A stretch of 6,118 bases of DNA from Gammaproteobacteria bacterium (GCA_003228965.1 QIGP01000160.1:1-6118), one strand, 5' to 3'; shown: positions 1 through 5,870, counted from the first letter of the stretch. Program-made: numbers and translations. Notes: a model not told the origin generated them from the sequence alone.

Positions 1-2
1 TT

Positions 3-1442
3 GGGGCGTTAACGCAAGATTCTGTAGAAGGTAGCGACGCCCGCGAGTTGGTGCCCGCGTTACTCGGGCTGCCTTTGGATGAGCCGAGCGTGTTGGAACT
101 GGTGGGTCTTCCGGGTGCAGGGACCTACGATATCCACATTTTTTCCGAAGGCAGTGAGTGCTTTGCGCTGCTTTTACCTTGCGACATCGCAGAAGCAAAA
201 ACAGCTGAAATGCAGCAGATCGCGAACGAAGTTCGGCTGCTCAACGAAAAACAAAAACGACTGGTTCAGGAGTTGGAGGAGGCTAAGGCCGACCTTGAAG
301 AAAAACGCAGGCAGGCCGATCATGCGAGTGCGATCAAATCTCGTTTCATTGCCAGCATGTCGCACGAATTCAGAACTCCGCTAACCTCGGTCATTGGCTA
401 CACAGAACTGCTGCTGACACAAGACGGCACCGATAACCACAGCCTGTCGCATGCTGGCGCAATTCGTCGATCGGCCCATCACTTACTGTCGATGGTCGAC
501 AATATTCTGGATCAGGCGCGCATTGAGGAAGGCAACGTACACATACGCATGTCGGCCGTTGATGTCCGTCAGGTCATCGACGATATTGCAGCCATGTTTG
601 CGCCGTTAGCGGCCGAAAAACTACTGGGTTTTGCAGCGTTTGTAGACAACGAGGTACCTAAATGGGTGCACTCTGACGAGGTTCGAATTCGCCAGATACT
701 GGTAAATTTGGTCGGCAACGCAATTAAGTTTACCGACACCGGTGAAGTTAAGTTGGAAATTAGCTGGGCGGAAAACCGGCTTGTGATTGTCGTTAATGAT
801 ACGGGTCCGGGCGTTGAGCCTGACCAGCAAAAACTGATTTTCGATGCCTTTCACAGGGTAGGTAACAACGACGCGAAACGTGGTACGGGCTTGGGCCTGA
901 ACATAACCACACGTCTTGTGGAGTTGTTGGAAGGAACTATTACTCTGACTTCCAACCCAGGCGAAGGCAGTGAGTTTGCGGTAGCGATTAAAGCACCGCG
1001 AACTGAGGGCAACGAATTTATCGCAAACGGTGTAAATCACTATTCTGAGGCGTCAACGTCAAAAAATCAGTCTGTGCGCATTATGATCGTGGAGGACGAT
1101 CCTGATTTAATAGAGTTGCTCAGTTTGTTCCTTACACAAGGTGGTTATCAGCTTGTGCTTGCGAACAATGGGCAACAGGCAATTGAGTTGGCATTGTCCG
1201 AGCAACCTGACCTGATTTTAATGGACGTTAACATGCCCGTTCTTGACGGGCTTTCGGCAGCCCGTATGCTTCGCTCTGAAGGCTTTGAAAGACCGATACT
1301 GGCGCTCACTGCGAGCCTGAGTGTTAATGATCGCGATCAGGCGTTCTCGTGGGGTTGCGATGGTTATTTGGTCAAGCCGATTAGCATGCCCGAGCTATTG
1401 AGTGCGGTAAATCGCCACCTCAGCGACAGCTCAAGACACTAA
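3..1442 (+). CDS. Hybrid sensor histidine kinase with C-terminal receiver domain (5' end missing)
   Basis: A two-component signalling protein that would autophosphorylate on histidine and pass phosphate to its own receiver. The frame stays open to the left edge, so the gene starts outside the window; the TTG at 48 is probably internal. Counting residues from base 48: residues 1-45 look like the end of a sensory (PAS-like) domain that I cannot name. Residues 48-98 are a charged coiled-coil linker. The HisKA H-box is at 99-122 with phospho-acceptor His106 in SHEFRTPL. The HATPase domain has its N-box at 220-230 (Asn220, Asn224), G1 box DTGPG at 251-255, F-box FDAF at 265-268 and G2 box GTGLGL at 279-284. 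The receiver (343-460) has acidic residues 349-351, phospho-acceptor Asp393, Thr421 and Lys443, all intact. No membrane segment is visible in this portion, and the stimulus is unknown. No output domain follows the receiver, so phosphate may go on to a separate phosphotransfer protein (inference). Confidence 0.93.
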   Translation, partial: GALTQDSVEGSDARELVPALLGLPLDEPSVLELVGLPGAGTYDIHIFSEGSECFALLLPCDIAEAKTAEMQQIANEVRLLNEKQKRLVQELEEAKADLEEKRRQADHASAIKSRFIASMSHEFRTPLTSVIGYTELLLTQDGTDNHSLSHAGAIRRSAHHLLSMVDNILDQARIEEGNVHIRMSAVDVRQVIDDIAAMFAPLAAEKLLGFAAFVDNEVPKWVHSDEVRIRQILVNLVGNAIKFTDTGEVKLEISWAENRLVIVVNDTGPGVEPDQQKLIFDAFHRVGNNDAKRGTGLGLNITTRLVELLEGTITLTSNPGEGSEFAVAIKAPRTEGNEFIANGVNHYSEASTSKNQSVRIMIVEDDPDLIELLSLFLTQGGYQLVLANNGQQAIELALSEQPDLILMDVNMPVLDGLSAARMLRSEGFERPILALTASLSVNDRDQAFSWGCDGYLVKPISMPELLSAVNRHLSDSSRH

Positions 1443-1494
1443 CTTGTTCTCCCGGTAACAAACCCTGAATACAATCTTTCAATCTGTAAGTTCA

Positions 1495-1508
1495 GGCTCG
1501 ATTGAGCC
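1495..1508 (+). other. Small hairpin over the expected miaE ribosome-binding region
   Basis: GGCTC (1495-1499) and GAGCC (1504-1508) form a perfect five-pair stem with a GATT loop, ending four bases before the GTG start of miaE. It occupies the place where a Shine-Dalgarno sequence would lie, and no clear Shine-Dalgarno is seen. It is not followed by a T-run, so it does not look like a terminator. A regulatory role is only an inference. Confidence 0.35.
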
Positions 1509-1512
1509 CGCT

Positions 1513-2136
1513 GTGTCGGCAGCGCACGAATCGGTGAGTCGTTTTTTGGCGGTGGCAACGCCACAGGCCTGGGTAGACTGGGCGTTGAAGAATGAGGCTC
1601 GGTTGTTGTGGGATCACGGTAACTGCGAAAAAAAGGCCGCTTCTACCGCTCTACAATTACTGTATCGGTACCCACAGAATGAGGCGCTTGTATACCGCCT
1701 GTCGCGACTGGCTCGCGAAGAGTTACGTCATTTCGAGCAGGTGCAGAAACTTATTAAGCTTCGTGGGCATTCGTACGTTTTGGTCACTGCGGCCAGGTAC
1801 GCAGCGCGTTTGTTCAAAGAAGTTCGCTCACATGAGCCTCAGCGACTAATGGATCAGCTTATTATCGGGGCGTTCATTGAGGCGCGAAGTTGCGAGCGCT
1901 TTGGTGCCGTAGCGCCGCATCTTGACGCGCCTTTAAGAAAGTTCTATTTGGGTTTGATGGAATCCGAAGCACGACACTTTCAAGAATATCTGGCGCTTGC
2001 CGAGCCTTTGTGTACCGCCGAAGAATTAACCCAGCGCGTGTTGTTTTTCCGTGAGCTTGAGGCTCAAGCCGTCGTCGACCCGGACGTGGAGTTTGCGTTT
2101 CATAGCGGGCCACCCGCTACGCCCCAGGCGGCGTGA
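1513..2136 (+). CDS. miaE: tRNA-(ms2io6A)-hydroxylase MiaE
   Basis: An oxygen-dependent non-haem di-iron enzyme that hydroxylates the isopentenyl group of 2-methylthio-N6-isopentenyladenosine at position 37 of tRNAs reading UNN codons; cytoplasmic. The family is recognised from the DHGNCEKKA block (residues 34-42), the SRLAREELRHFEQV block (64-77) and the SEARHF block (151-156). Likely iron ligands, inferred from the two E...ExxH motifs, are Glu39, Glu70, His73, Glu123, Glu152 and His155, and all are present. At 207 residues it is in the normal range for the shorter members of the family. The start is GTG at 1513; a second GTG at 1534 (residue 8) is possible, since conserved sequence begins near residue 11, and neither has a good Shine-Dalgarno. 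It lies 70 bases after the kinase gene and converges with lpxH. A TACAAT hexamer at 1470-1475 could be a -10 element, but no matching -35 is convincing. Confidence 0.93.
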   Translation: MSAAHESVSRFLAVATPQAWVDWALKNEARLLWDHGNCEKKAASTALQLLYRYPQNEALVYRLSRLAREELRHFEQVQKLIKLRGHSYVLVTAARYAARLFKEVRSHEPQRLMDQLIIGAFIEARSCERFGAVAPHLDAPLRKFYLGLMESEARHFQEYLALAEPLCTAEELTQRVLFFRELEAQAVVDPDVEFAFHSGPPATPQAA

Positions 2137-2238
2137 TTACGTTGCCGGTTTTAGTGTTGGCGAGGAACTTTGCTTTGCCGCGATGTCATCGCTAGCGCGA
2201 AGGGGTTACGGATGCTACCTGGGCGCTATCAAACCCGC

Positions 2239-3030
2239 TTAGGCATGACGTTGCAGGCTTTGTAGTTCAAAGCCGTCGTCGGACCAAAACACTACGCTAC
2301 CCTGTTCGAACCAATCACCAAGTACTATCCGCTGACGTGGCCTGGCGTCAATGTCGAAGTAGTGCACTTGCGGTCTATGCGTGTGACCGTGAAGCATGAC
2401 GTCGACTTCGTGTCTGTTCAAAGCGTCGACGACCGCAGTCTGATTGGCGTCCATGATGTCTTCAGTCTTGTTCGACATTTCGGCGGTGCTCGCTGAGCGC
2501 AGTTGTTGGGCGAGGTCGACACGCTGTGGCACGCTCATGTTCATGAGGTTCTCTTGAAAGGCAGGGTTGCGCAGTGTCGTGCGTAAGGCCTGGTAGTCGG
2601 TGTCGTCCGTGCACAAGGTGTCTCCGTGCAGGAGCAAGACCGAAATTCCGTAGCAGTCAATGACAATTTCGTCGGGAAGAAGGTCGAAACCGGTAAGAGT
2701 GGCAAATTTCTCACCAATCATGAAATCGCGATTGCCGTGTGTAAAGAACCCTTCTACACCTCTGCCGGTTAGCGCTTTGAGAACCGGAACGAGTTGCTTT
2801 CCAACCGTGCCTGGGGCGTCGTCGCCAATCCAGGCTTCAAACAGGTCTCCTACAATGTAGAGTCGTTCGGTGCTCACAGGTAGCGCGTTCAGGAAAGCGA
2901 TGAGCTGTTCGGTTATTGCAGGCCGAGATGCATCCAGATGAACGTCGGACAGGAATACCGTGTGGCTCGAGTCCGAAAAGTTGCGGCCGTTAATACTTGA
3001 GACGGCCGCCTCACACTTTGTGTTGGCCAA
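2239..3030 (-). CDS. lpxH: UDP-2,3-diacylglucosamine diphosphatase LpxH (TTG start)
   Basis: Hydrolyses UDP-2,3-diacylglucosamine to lipid X and UMP, the fourth step of lipid A synthesis, as a peripheral enzyme on the inner face of the inner membrane. The calcineurin-like metallophosphoesterase motifs are complete: SDVH (Asp29, His31), GDLFEAWIGDD (Asp62), HGNRD (Asn100, Arg101), LHGDTLCTDD (His135) and HGHTHRP (His216, His218). Against E. coli LpxH as I remember it (240 residues, metal ligands Asp8 and His10), the core is collinear but has about 21 extra residues at the N-terminus. The only conventional start codon ahead of the core is TTG at 3030. There is no ATG or GTG in frame, and only a TAAG-like weak Shine-Dalgarno inside the end of the upstream gene. 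The cyclophilin stop codon is six bases upstream and in the same frame, so lpxH is probably translated by coupling or reinitiation. An ATT at codon 13 is a less likely start. Confidence 0.95.
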   Translation of the reverse strand: MANTKCEAAVSSINGRNFSDSSHTVFLSDVHLDASRPAITEQLIAFLNALPVSTERLYIVGDLFEAWIGDDAPGTVGKQLVPVLKALTGRGVEGFFTHGNRDFMIGEKFATLTGFDLLPDEIVIDCYGISVLLLHGDTLCTDDTDYQALRTTLRNPAFQENLMNMSVPQRVDLAQQLRSASTAEMSNKTEDIMDANQTAVVDALNRHEVDVMLHGHTHRPQVHYFDIDARPRQRIVLGDWFEQGSVVFWSDDGFELQSLQRHA

Positions 3031-3036
3031 AGGAAA

Positions 3037-3657
3037 TTACTTACGCAGCTTCACGGATTTGATGGTGATGGTTTCTTTTGGCACATCGCCAGGGAAAGAC
3101 CCCTTTGCGCCTGTTTTGACTGCGCCTATGGCATCAAGCACGTCCAGGCCTTCTATCACTTCGCCAAACACGGTATATCCCCATCGTTTTTCGCTAGGGT
3201 CGAGCATGTTGTTGTCGACCAGGTTGACGTAAAACTGGGCGGTCGCCGAATGTGGGTCGTTGAGTCGAGCCATAGCGATTGTGCCGCGATTGTTTTTCAG
3301 GCCATTGCCCGATTCGTTGGGAATGGACTTCCTGGAAGGTTTTTCGGCAAGATCCGCATCGTAGCCTCCGCCCTGAATCATGAAATCGGCAATAACCCGG
3401 TGGAAAATGGTGTCGTTGAAATGCCCGCTTCGCACGTATTCGACGAAGTTTTTAACGGTCATTGGCGCACGGCGTCCGTTGAGCTCGAATACTAATGTTC
3501 CGGCCGAAGTCTCCATTTCCACAATCGGGAACGTGGGAATTCGTGGCGAGCGCTTTTTGGCAGGCTCCGCTGCAAGTGCGGTACCTGACAGTAATAACGA
3601 GAGTGCGAGTCCTAGCAGCCAGCCTCGGGTCGCGATGAACTTTGTTGGGTTGTTCAT
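3037..3657 (-). CDS. Exported cyclophilin-type peptidyl-prolyl cis-trans isomerase (PpiA/PpiB-like)
   Basis: Catalyses cis-trans isomerisation of peptide bonds before proline and assists protein folding. The N-terminus is a signal peptide: basic residues Lys6 and Arg11, a hydrophobic core at 13-24, and an ALA-A type cleavage site near residue 29, so a periplasmic location is expected. The cyclophilin domain spans about 45-205, with the FHRVIADFMIQGGG block (85-98; catalytic Arg87, Phe92, Gln95) and TAQFYVN (139-145) holding active-site residues. The ATG at 3657 is preceded by AAAGG (plus-strand 3668-3672) at about ten bases. Gene order (divergent from cysS, upstream of lpxH) is that of cytoplasmic ppiB in E. 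coli, but the signal peptide is a ppiA-like trait, so I give no symbol. It lies upstream of lpxH in an apparent two-gene operon. No convincing promoter was found on this strand between 3658 and 3871. Confidence 0.93.
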   Translation of the reverse strand: MNNPTKFIATRGWLLGLALSLLLSGTALAAEPAKKRSPRIPTFPIVEMETSAGTLVFELNGRRAPMTVKNFVEYVRSGHFNDTIFHRVIADFMIQGGGYDADLAEKPSRKSIPNESGNGLKNNRGTIAMARLNDPHSATAQFYVNLVDNNMLDPSEKRWGYTVFGEVIEGLDVLDAIGAVKTGAKGSFPGDVPKETITIKSVKLRK

Positions 3658-3722
3658 GATGCGTGTACCTTTAAAGTGAGTGTCATCAATGGCGTAATTA
3701 GCTGCAGACGGGTATTTCGGTC

Positions 3723-3750
3723 TTGCCTATCGCGCTGTTTGCGCTACCAT
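3723..3750 (+). promoter_or_regulatory. Candidate sigma70 promoter of cysS
   Basis: TTGCCT (3723-3728) and TACCAT (3745-3750) are separated by 16 bases, and each matches its consensus hexamer at four of six positions. Transcription would start near 3757 and give a leader of about 115 bases before the cysS ATG. It is the best promoter-like pair I found in the divergent region, but hexamer matching by eye is weak evidence. Confidence 0.45.
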
Positions 3751-3757
3751 CTGCCGA

Positions 3758-3796
3758 CGCTCATCTTATGAGCGCTTTGATCTCTTTGAAAGATCA
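3758..3796 (+). other. Tandem hairpins in the cysS leader
   Basis: The first hairpin has a perfect seven-pair stem, CGCTCAT (3758-3764) with ATGAGCG (3768-3774), and a three-base loop. It would sit at the very 5' end of the transcript from the candidate promoter. The second pairs TGATCT (3778-3783) with AGATCA (3791-3796) around a seven-base loop. Neither is followed by a T-run, so attenuation by termination is not indicated. They may stabilise the mRNA or bind a regulator (inference), or serve as a dyad operator in DNA. Confidence 0.45.
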
Positions 3797-3848
3797 TGTC
3801 GAGCTTTAGTTCCCGTCGAACCTACAACAATCGTGACGAGGAATCGAT

Positions 3849-3875
3849 ATGCAACATAATATAGGTGCAAAATGA
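3849..3875 (+). CDS. Possible 8-codon leader ORF overlapping the cysS start
   Basis: An ATG at 3849 opens a frame encoding MQHNIGAK that ends with TGA at 3873-3875, overlapping the cysS ATG (3872-3874) as ATGA. Its GAGGAA (3838-3843) is a good Shine-Dalgarno seven bases from the ATG and is stronger than the AGGT (3863-3866) serving cysS itself. Ribosomes finishing the mini-ORF could reinitiate at cysS. It contains no cysteine codon, so it is not a classical cysteine attenuator peptide. So short an ORF could easily be chance; the case rests on the Shine-Dalgarno and the overlap. Confidence 0.35.
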   Translation: MQHNIGAK

Positions 3876-5254
3876 CCGTGCAAGTTTACAACACCCTAAC
3901 TCGCCAAAAAGAGATTTTTGAGCCCATGGTTCCGGGCAAAGTGGGCATGTATGTGTGCGGCCTGACTATCTACGACCATTGCCACCTTGGTCACGCTCGC
4001 ATGCTAACCGCGTTCGATATTATCGCAAGGCACCTGGCTAGCGAAGGCTTCGACGTTAACTATGTGCGCAACATCACCGATATTGACGACAAAATTATCG
4101 CGCGCGCGGCTGAGAATGGCGAGACGGTGGATGAGCTAACGGCGCGATTTACCGCGTCTATGCACAACGACTGCGATCAGCTTGGTCTGATGCGTCCAAC
4201 TATTGAGCCCACGGCGACCGGATCAATCGACGAAATTATTTCTATGATTGAGGTGCTGGTGGACAAAGGTTACGCCTACCAGGGTAGCAACGGCGATGTG
4301 TATTACGCGGTCAAGAAGTTTGCACAGTACGGTAAACTTTCCGGAAAGCAGATAGAAGATTTACAGTCAGGCGCTCGCGTCGACGTAGACAAGGCCAAAC
4401 GTGATCCGCTTGATTTCGTAATGTGGAAGGCCGCGAAGCCTGGAGAGCCCAAGTGGCACAGCCCGTGGGGCGAAGGTCGACCTGGATGGCACATTGAGTG
4501 CTCTGCCATGTCGACCATGCATCTTGGTAATGAATTCGATATCCACGGTGGTGGCATGGATTTGCAATTCCCGCACCACGAAAACGAAATTGCTCAATCG
4601 TGCGCAGCCACCGATGAGAATTTCGCGCGCTACTGGATGCACAACGGCTTCGTTCAGGTCGATAATGAAAAAATGTCCAAATCGTTGGGTAACTTTTTTA
4701 CCATCAGGGAAATTTTCAAAGTGTACAAACCAGAAGAGGTTCGCCTGTTTTTGATAAGTGCGCATTACCGAAAACCCATTAACTTTTCCGATAGCGAGCT
4801 CGATCAGGCGCGCACTAATCTGACGCGGCTGTACTTGTCTTTGCGCGGGCTCCCTGAAGCGGCGGTGCCTGCTGACGAGCCGTATACCGAGCGCTTTCGC
4901 TCGGCGATGAACGACGACTTCAATACGGCTGGCGCATTGGCTGTGCTGTACGACGTGGCTCGCGAAACCAATATCGCAAGAGAGCAGGGCGACGAAAGCG
5001 CAGCAGGCCTTGGAGCGGTGCTTAAATCTTTAGGCGCGAGACTGAATATTCTGCAAGCCGATCCCGAGCAGCAGCTTCGTGGTGAAACGGGTGACGGTCC
5101 CGATGCCAGTGAGATTGATACGTTAGTTGAGCAGCGCATAGAAGCCAAAGCGAATAAAGACTGGGGTTTAGCCGATAAAATTCGCGATGATTTAATGACA
5201 CAGGGAATTGTCCTTGAAGATAGCGGGAAGACTACTTCCTGGCGGCGGAAGTAG
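3872..5254 (+). CDS. cysS: Cysteinyl-tRNA synthetase
   Basis: Class I aminoacyl-tRNA synthetase that activates cysteine with ATP and charges tRNA-Cys in the cytoplasm. The sequence is full length (460 residues, against 461 in E. coli as I recall). It has the Rossmann-fold HIGH motif as HLGH (38-41), the KMSKS motif exactly (267-271), and the zinc site that recognises the cysteine thiol: Cys29, Cys210, His235 and Glu239. The block GWHIECSAMS (205-214) and the FDIHGGGMDLQFPHHENE block (222-239) are characteristic of the family. The C-terminal region (about 310-460) is the helical tRNA-binding part, ending in the usual WGLADKIRDDL block and a basic tail. The ATG at 3872 has AGGT five bases upstream and is overlapped by the stop of a mini-ORF. 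It is divergent from the cyclophilin-lpxH pair. Directly downstream comes a repeat-rich gap in place of an obvious terminator. Confidence 0.98.
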   Translation: MTVQVYNTLTRQKEIFEPMVPGKVGMYVCGLTIYDHCHLGHARMLTAFDIIARHLASEGFDVNYVRNITDIDDKIIARAAENGETVDELTARFTASMHNDCDQLGLMRPTIEPTATGSIDEIISMIEVLVDKGYAYQGSNGDVYYAVKKFAQYGKLSGKQIEDLQSGARVDVDKAKRDPLDFVMWKAAKPGEPKWHSPWGEGRPGWHIECSAMSTMHLGNEFDIHGGGMDLQFPHHENEIAQSCAATDENFARYWMHNGFVQVDNEKMSKSLGNFFTIREIFKVYKPEEVRLFLISAHYRKPINFSDSELDQARTNLTRLYLSLRGLPEAAVPADEPYTERFRSAMNDDFNTAGALAVLYDVARETNIAREQGDESAAGLGAVLKSLGARLNILQADPEQQLRGETGDGPDASEIDTLVEQRIEAKANKDWGLADKIRDDLMTQGIVLEDSGKTTSWRRK

Positions 5255-5270
5255 AGGGGGCTCAGGTATT

Positions 5271-5310
5271 GGAGGCTAGGCCCCCAACCCCCCTTAGCAG
5301 CCCCCTTCGG
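5271..5310 (-). repeat. G/C-rich interspersed repeat, left copy (minus orientation)
   Basis: Read on the minus strand, this 40-base block aligns without gaps to 5652-5691 at 30 of 40 positions by eye; the shared core is GCTAAGGGGG and TGGGGGC followed by TAGCC. It folds into a small hairpin (5271-5276 with 5280-5285, one mismatch). It lies 16 bases after the cysS stop codon. A longer stem, GGGGGCT (5256-5262) with AGCCCCC (5299-5305), followed by a T-rich stretch at 5315-5322, means it could also help end the cysS transcript, though this is not a canonical terminator. Confidence 0.7.
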
Positions 5311-5392
5311 TCCGTTTTATTTCCGCAAAATGAACTAGTTGGCCGCCAGCCCTGCGTGGACGGTTTGTTCGATGAACACAGATGAATTGAAA

Positions 5393-5425
5393 GATCGTTG
5401 AATTCACAGTTTTCGTTCAACAATC
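5393..5425. repeat. Imperfect hairpin just left of the palindromic element
   Basis: GATCGTTGAA (5393-5402) and TTCAACAATC (5416-5425) are inverted repeats pairing at nine of ten positions around a 13-base loop. The right arm runs into a CAATCTC heptamer (5421-5427) that recurs in the next element at 5460-5466. Function is unknown. It may be a degenerate part of the neighbouring repeat. Confidence 0.45.
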
Positions 5426-5430
5426 TCTTT

Positions 5431-5544
5431 GTCATTGAACCCGCAGACCGCGGGTGTGGCAATCTCCATCCGGTTGCTCTGGATTCAACAAGTAGTGTCA
5501 CGTTTACGTTAGGAGACTGCCACGCGCTTCGCGCTCGCAATGAC
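5431..5544. repeat. Palindromic interspersed element with two inverted arms (REP/BIME-like)
   Basis: The left arm (5431-5467) begins GTCATTG and ends GTGGCAATCTCC. The right arm (5512-5544), read on the minus strand, begins GTCATTG and ends GTGGCAGTCTCC. Each arm holds its own hairpin at the same place: ACCCGC/GCGGGT (5439-5444 with 5450-5455) on the left and GCGC-TTC-GCGC (5524-5534) on the right. The arms are separated by 44 bases. The arms resemble a widespread family of bacterial repeats beginning GTCATTGCGAG and ending GTGGCAATCTC that I recall from many genomes; I cannot check copy number here. Such elements are typically non-coding and intergenic. Confidence 0.7.
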
Positions 5545-5651
5545 GAAGTGAAGGCAGAATTCAAGTAGGCCGTAAGAACTAAGGCGACATATGCAGGCCA
5601 TCCGAGATTTAAGGGGAGAGGATAAAACGAGAATCAGAGTGGGTGTGGGGG

Positions 5652-5691
5652 GCGAAGCCACCCGCTAAGGGGGTCTGGGGGCTTAGCCCCC
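5652..5691 (+). repeat. G/C-rich interspersed repeat, right copy (plus orientation)
   Basis: The inverted partner of 5271-5310. It contains two compact hairpins: GGC-GAA-GCC (5651-5659), extended by three G-C pairs across one mismatch, and GGGGGC-TTA-GCCCCC (5677-5691), a perfect six-pair stem. There is no T-run after it on the plus strand. It ends ten bases before the -35 of the tRNA promoter, so it separates cysS-side transcription from the tRNA unit. Confidence 0.7.
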
Positions 5692-5701
5692 CAAATGATC
5701 A

Positions 5702-5730
5702 TTGACGTTGCCCAAACCCACACGTATTAT
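5702..5730 (+). promoter_or_regulatory. Sigma70-type promoter of the tRNA cluster
   Basis: TTGACG (5702-5707) and TATTAT (5725-5730) each match consensus at five of six positions and are spaced by the optimal 17 bases. Transcription would begin near 5737, about 57 bases before tRNA-Pro, leaving a leader to be removed by RNase processing. This is the strongest promoter-like sequence I found in the window, as expected for a stable RNA operon. Confidence 0.7.
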
Positions 5731-5793
5731 CCCTATCCCGCAAACAACGGGTCAGTTTGAGAGTTAGTAGCGGCCTTTTAGGGCGCATAAAGT

Positions 5794-5870
5794 CGGGGCA
5801 TGGCGCAGCCTGGTAGCGCATCTGCTTTGGGAGCAGAGGGTCGGGAGTTCGAATCTCTCTGCCCCGACCA
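5794..5870 (+). tRNA. tRNA-Pro (anticodon TGG)
   Basis: A complete 77-base cloverleaf with encoded CCA. The acceptor stem CGGGGCA (5794-5800) pairs with TGCCCCG (5860-5866), followed by discriminator A and CCA (5868-5870). The anticodon stem TCTGC/GCAGA encloses the loop TTTGGGA, giving anticodon TGG at 5828-5830. The T arm carries GTTCGAAT. It closely resembles E. coli proM as I remember it. It reads CCA and CCG codons and possibly others by wobble. It is first in the three-tRNA cluster, 42 bases before tRNA-Arg. Confidence 0.97.

Larger units (their letters stand above)
5255..5793. other. Gene-free, repeat-rich intergenic region
   Basis: About 540 bases between cysS and the tRNA cluster hold no credible gene. 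A 100-codon open frame on the minus strand (5262-5564) is low-complexity translation of the repeats and has no recognisable family. The region contains two inverted copies of a G/C-rich repeat near its ends, a hairpin at 5393-5425, a palindromic element with inverted arms at 5431-5544, and the tRNA promoter at its right end. I see nothing recognisable in 5545-5640. Confidence 0.7.

Noticed and set aside
621..1040. A 139-codon open frame on the minus strand within the kinase gene
   Set aside because: It is antisense to the well-supported HisKA/HATPase coding sequence and has no recognisable domain.
2180..2192. Palindrome GCGATGTCATCGC between the converging miaE and lpxH genes as a bidirectional terminator
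   Set aside because: The stem is only five pairs with a three-base loop and there is no T-run on either strand after it.
4367..4765. A 132-codon open frame antisense to cysS
   Set aside because: It mirrors conserved cysS coding sequence, including the KMSKS region, and matches no family I recognise.
5366..5378. TGTTC-GAT-GAACA dyad as an operator
   Set aside because: It is a short isolated palindrome in repeat-rich DNA with no promoter next to it; it can arise by chance.
5262..5564. A 100-codon open frame on the minus strand between cysS and the tRNAs
   Set aside because: It runs through the G/C-rich repeat and both arms of the palindromic element, its composition is repeat-like, and it shows no domain; open frames of this kind arise by chance in such repeats.
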